Of a stretch of DNA of 7,622 nucleotides, positions 6,129 to 7,622 are shown one piece after another. The translations under genes were made by a program, and so were the position numbers. The notes beneath the pieces are model-generated. The model made no database searches. It saw only the letters and a program-made list of their open reading frames with translations, and was not told the origin of the DNA. Positions within the stretch are counted from its first letter, which is position 1. Each line of letters begins with the position of its first letter. Source of the DNA: Methanomassiliicoccales archaeon (GTDB lineage: Archaea > Thermoplasmatota > Thermoplasmata > Methanomassiliicoccales > UBA472); the NCBI GenBank assembly GCA_013329565.1, contig DUJZ01000028.1, forward strand, positions 1 to 7,622. Direction: 5' to 3'.

Positions 6129-6619
6129 TTCAATACCTCCATTGAGCGTATCAGTCTTTGCGCCGCCTGGTTTATCTCGGTGTCGGTATGCACCAGCACC
6201 ACTCCCTTTCCCGGGAGACCGTACACAAGGCAGGACCCTGCCGGAGCTATGGCGGCGCACACCAGCGCGGCCAGGTCCTCCTCCCCTATCACCCGGACCT
6301 TGGTCTTTCCCGGGGACTCCAGGCCATCGATCATGGCCTTGACCAGTCCAGGGGTTATGGACCCGGGGGGATTCTCCACGTTCGTCTCCGGCACAGCTAG
6401 AAGGTCGGCGGGATGCTTTCCCGCCCCCAGATCCTTCCTTTCGCTGCGCCGGTCGTAAACCGTCAAATGGGGGATGACACCCTTGTTTATAAGGGTGCTG
6501 GAGACCACGTCCCCCACCGCGATGAGCCTGTCACATGCGGAGAGCGCGTCAAGGACGTCCTCGCCCTTGAACAGACTTCCGAATGGTATGCCTAGTTCGC
6601 CCCTCATGCTGTCCGGCAT
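6125..6619 (-). CDS. GTP-dependent dephospho-CoA kinase (DUF359 family)
   Basis: Predicted 164 residues, the usual family size. The family, characterised by TK1697 of Thermococcus kodakarensis, phosphorylates dephospho-CoA with GTP, the last step of archaeal CoA synthesis, and is unrelated to bacterial CoaE. Visible blocks are RGELGIPFGSLF (6-17), VGDVVSSTL (35-43), the acidic/basic YDRRSER (55-61), ENPPGSIT (82-89), IGEEDLAAL (111-119) and VYGLPGKGVVLVH (132-144). D37, D56 and the E113-E114-D115 group are likely active-site acids, by conservation. I chose the ATG at 6619, 28 bases after the spt4 stop, with the purine-rich GGGTGGAG just before it; a start in the short upstream stretch (a CTG, or a codon inside spt4) cannot be excluded. 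The TGA overlaps the S24e start. Confidence 0.9.
   Translation of the reverse strand: MPDSMRGELGIPFGSLFKGEDVLDALSACDRLIAVGDVVSSTLINKGVIPHLTVYDRRSERKDLGAGKHPADLLAVPETNVENPPGSITPGLVKAMIDGLESPGKTKVRVIGEEDLAALVCAAIAPAGSCLVYGLPGKGVVLVHTDTEINQAAQRLIRSMEVLK
6135..6140 (-). promoter_or_regulatory. Strong Shine-Dalgarno for rps24e
   Basis: GGAGGT on the minus strand, 6 bases before the GTG at 6128 and within the final codons of the DUF359 gene. It fixes the S24e start at GTG rather than at the ATG of the longer frame, and may offset the weak start codon of a highly expressed ribosomal protein. Confidence 0.75.
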
Positions 6620-6647
6620 GCTCCACCCTTTGGGCGGAACTTCCAGA

Positions 6648-6836
6648 TCAGCGCACTTTGAGGGCGAACTTACCGTTCTTGTCAATGTTCATCCTCTTTG
6701 CGATCTCGGACTTGGTGTGGTCGATGATGACCACGTAGCCCTGCCAGTCCTTGGAGGTATCCCCGCCGCAAAGCGGACACTTTTCCTCCTCGGTGATGGC
6801 GGAGCAGACCTTGCAGGCCCTGATTACTCCCTTCAT
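6648..6836 (-). CDS. spt4: Transcription elongation factor Spt4 (RpoE'')
   Basis: A 62-residue zinc-finger protein that binds Spt5 (NusG) and forms the processivity factor clamped on archaeal RNA polymerase. Zinc ligands are C8, C11, C20 and C23 (ACKVC ... CPLCGG), followed by the family's SKDWQGYVVIIDHTKSEIAKRM block, with the W-x-G-x-V-x-I-x-D/x-S-x-I-A pattern typical of Spt4, and a GKFALKVR end. The ATG at 6836 overlaps the rpo7 stop as ATGA. Purine-rich GGAGG (6846-6850) and GGAG nearer the start could serve as ribosome-binding sites. The rpo7-spt4 order is standard for archaea. Confidence 0.97.
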   Translation of the reverse strand: MKGVIRACKVCSAITEEEKCPLCGGDTSKDWQGYVVIIDHTKSEIAKRMNIDKNGKFALKVR

Positions 6837-7399
6837 TTCTCCTGGCCTCCTTTCTTGGCCCGGTCCTCAGTGATCCATTCCCTCTTGCCCAGGCCGGGCT
6901 GCCTCATTGTCAGCCCGATCTTGCTCTCGCGGGGGTTGCGCTCGTTGAAGGAAAGGGTGACTATCCTGGTCCTGACCAGGTCGCCGATCTTGATCTCGCG
7001 CTTGGTGTCCTTGCCGATGAGCCTCTGGTTCTGCTCATCAGCATCCATGCGGTCGTCCATGACCTGGCTCACGTGCAGAAGTCCGTCCAAAGGTCCGAAG
7101 CGCACGAAGGCCCCGAACTTCAGTACCTCGCAGACATGCCCTTCCACGACCTCGTTGATCATCGGCTTGAAGACCAGGGAATCGAACCTGACCGATTGGT
7201 ATACCGCCCCGTCACCGTGCACGATGCGGCCCTCGCCGACAGGCTCGATGTTCCTGATCATGACGGTGAGCGAGTCGTCTCCCTCGATCTTACCTTCGTA
7301 AGACTCTCGGGCAAGCTCATTGACCACCTCGTCCACGTCATCGCCCAACCTGTTGGGCGGGATGCGAACTACCTTTTCCCTTTGGGTCAACATGTACAT
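6833..7399 (-). CDS. rpo7: DNA-directed RNA polymerase subunit Rpo7 (RpoE')
   Basis: 188-residue stalk subunit, the archaeal counterpart of eukaryotic Rpb7; with Rpo4 it forms the polymerase stalk that binds nascent RNA and helps open-complex formation. Residues 1 to about 80 form the N-terminal tip domain (MYMLTQREKVVRIPP, then VYQSVRFDSLVFKP). Residues of about 82-168 form the S1/OB RNA-binding domain (EVVEGHVCEVLKFGAFVRFGPLDGLLHVSQV ... IGDLVRTRIVTLSFN ... KIGLTMRQPGLG). A charged tail follows (EDRAKKGGQEK). The start at 7399 fits the family (MYxL...VRIPP) and has GAGG 7 bases upstream and a TATA box at the right distance. First gene of the operon; it overlaps spt4 by 4 bases. Confidence 0.97.
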   Translation of the reverse strand: MYMLTQREKVVRIPPNRLGDDVDEVVNELARESYEGKIEGDDSLTVMIRNIEPVGEGRIVHGDGAVYQSVRFDSLVFKPMINEVVEGHVCEVLKFGAFVRFGPLDGLLHVSQVMDDRMDADEQNQRLIGKDTKREIKIGDLVRTRIVTLSFNERNPRESKIGLTMRQPGLGKREWITEDRAKKGGQEK

Positions 7400-7406
7400 G
7401 AGGAAT

Positions 7407-7410
7407 CCTC
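7407..7410 (-). promoter_or_regulatory. Shine-Dalgarno for rpo7
   Basis: GAGG, 7 bases before the ATG at 7399. It is one arm of the 11-base near-palindrome GAGGATTCCTC, so the site might pair with itself in a short leader, though the loop would be too small for a stable hairpin. Confidence 0.6.
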
Positions 7411-7435
7411 TTAACTACCTTGGCATGATAAATCT

Positions 7436-7446
7436 GTTATATAAAG
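7436..7446 (-). promoter_or_regulatory. TATA-box promoter of the rpo7 operon
   Basis: CTTTATATAAC on the minus strand, an excellent archaeal TATA box, with its centre about 42 bases before the rpo7 ATG. A start about 26 bases downstream would give a leader of about 16 bases that contains the GAGG site. The upstream bases (TCAATC) fit the BRE only partly. The whole rpo7-to-rps27ae block is likely transcribed from here. Confidence 0.72.
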
Positions 7447-7459
7447 ATTGACCATCGAG

Positions 7460-7468
7460 CATATAAGC
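7460..7468 (-). promoter_or_regulatory. Second, upstream TATA-like element
   Basis: GCTTATATG on the minus strand, about 22 bases upstream of the main TATA box. It could direct a second start near 7437 with a longer leader; it is an isolated AT-rich match and may be inactive. Confidence 0.3.
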
Positions 7469-7484
7469 GTTCGTGATGCTGGAC

Positions 7485-7496
7485 AAAAAAAGAAAA
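7485..7496 (-). terminator. Oligo-T terminator after the membrane pyrophosphatase gene
   Basis: TTTTCTTTTTTT on the minus strand, beginning 20 bases past the hppA stop and lying before the rpo7 promoter. T-rich tracts without a required hairpin are the usual archaeal termination signal. It separates the pyrophosphatase transcript from the rpo7 operon. Confidence 0.65.
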
Positions 7497-7516
7497 GGGA
7501 TGGAAAGGGTTTTTGC

Positions 7517-7622
7517 TCAGACCACGAAGAGCACGGCGAAGACCAGGGTGATGGTCGACAGCAGCTTCACCAGCACGTGGAGCGAGGGACCGGCGGTGTC
7601 CTTGAACGGATCCCCGACGGTG
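7517..7622 (-). CDS. hppA: Membrane-bound ion-translocating pyrophosphatase, C-terminal end only
   Basis: The last 34 codons are visible; the rest lies beyond the right edge. They read [20 protein letters not shown] followed by the hydrophobic [14 protein letters not shown] and TGA. The [11 protein letters not shown] signature and the following final membrane helix are hallmarks of the H+/Na+-pumping pyrophosphatases, which hydrolyse cytoplasmic diphosphate to pump ions across the membrane. The coupling ion and K+ dependence cannot be judged from this fragment. It is followed by an oligo-T terminator. Confidence 0.93.
   Translation of the reverse strand, partial: TVGDPFKDTAGPSLHVLVKLLSTITLVFAVLFVV

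Noticed and set aside
6129..6260. N-terminal extension of S24e
   Set aside because: It overlaps the DUF359 gene in another frame, while a GTG with a strong Shine-Dalgarno gives the normal S24e length.
7400..7410. Palindrome GAGGATTCCTC as an operator
   Set aside because: One arm is the rpo7 Shine-Dalgarno and the site is short; no second copy was noticed, so chance is as likely.
1..7622. CRISPR array, insertion sequence, prophage or defence genes
   Set aside because: No regularly spaced repeats, transposase, integrase or terminal inverted repeats were seen; the genes are core chromosomal ones.

Overview
This window looks like a moderately high-GC archaeal chromosome. The evidence is an archaeal RNA polymerase subunit Rpo7, archaeal Spt4, the archaeal-type ribosomal proteins S24e and S27ae, a DUF359 (GTP-dependent dephospho-CoA kinase) gene, the two-subunit aconitase-X/phosphomevalonate dehydratase of the archaeal mevalonate pathway, TATA-box promoters and an oligo-T terminator. 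A DUF835 domain together with a membrane pyrophosphatase gene suggests Thermoplasmata, perhaps a relative of Methanomassiliicoccales. That placement is an inference from recalled family distribution, not a measurement.

Layout. Bases 2-3493 on the plus strand hold the 3' part of a very long isoleucyl-tRNA synthetase gene; the start and the HIGH motif lie outside the window. After the usual synthetase end it continues in frame for about 335 residues: two helix-hairpin-helix units, a four-cysteine zinc ribbon and a DUF835 domain. All other genes are on the minus strand. Reading in their direction from the right edge: the last 34 codons of a membrane-bound pyrophosphatase (7622-7517) followed by an oligo-T terminator; a TATA promoter; then a tightly packed operon rpo7 - spt4 - dephospho-CoA kinase (DUF359) - rps24e - rps27ae (7399-5615); a tRNA-Arg with anticodon CCG (5551-5478); and the large (5424-4258) and small (4261-3488) subunits of phosphomevalonate dehydratase. 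The small subunit is fused at its C-terminus to a complete Nudix hydrolase domain. The Nudix gene and the synthetase gene converge and overlap by six bases at their stop codons.

How the parts work together. The right-hand block is the information-processing cluster often seen in archaea (transcription elongation plus two small-subunit ribosomal proteins), with the last step of CoA synthesis embedded in it. Downstream, the tRNA and the phosphomevalonate dehydratase pair add isoprenoid (membrane lipid) synthesis. Three gene pairs overlap by exactly four bases (ATGA or GTGA), which suggests translational coupling: rpo7/spt4, DUF359/rps24e, and the two dehydratase subunits.

The two least ordinary things here are domain fusions: the dehydratase small subunit with a Nudix hydrolase, and the isoleucyl-tRNA synthetase with an HhH/zinc-ribbon/DUF835 tail. 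I saw no CRISPR array, insertion sequence or phage gene, and no gene-free stretch longer than about 120 bases.
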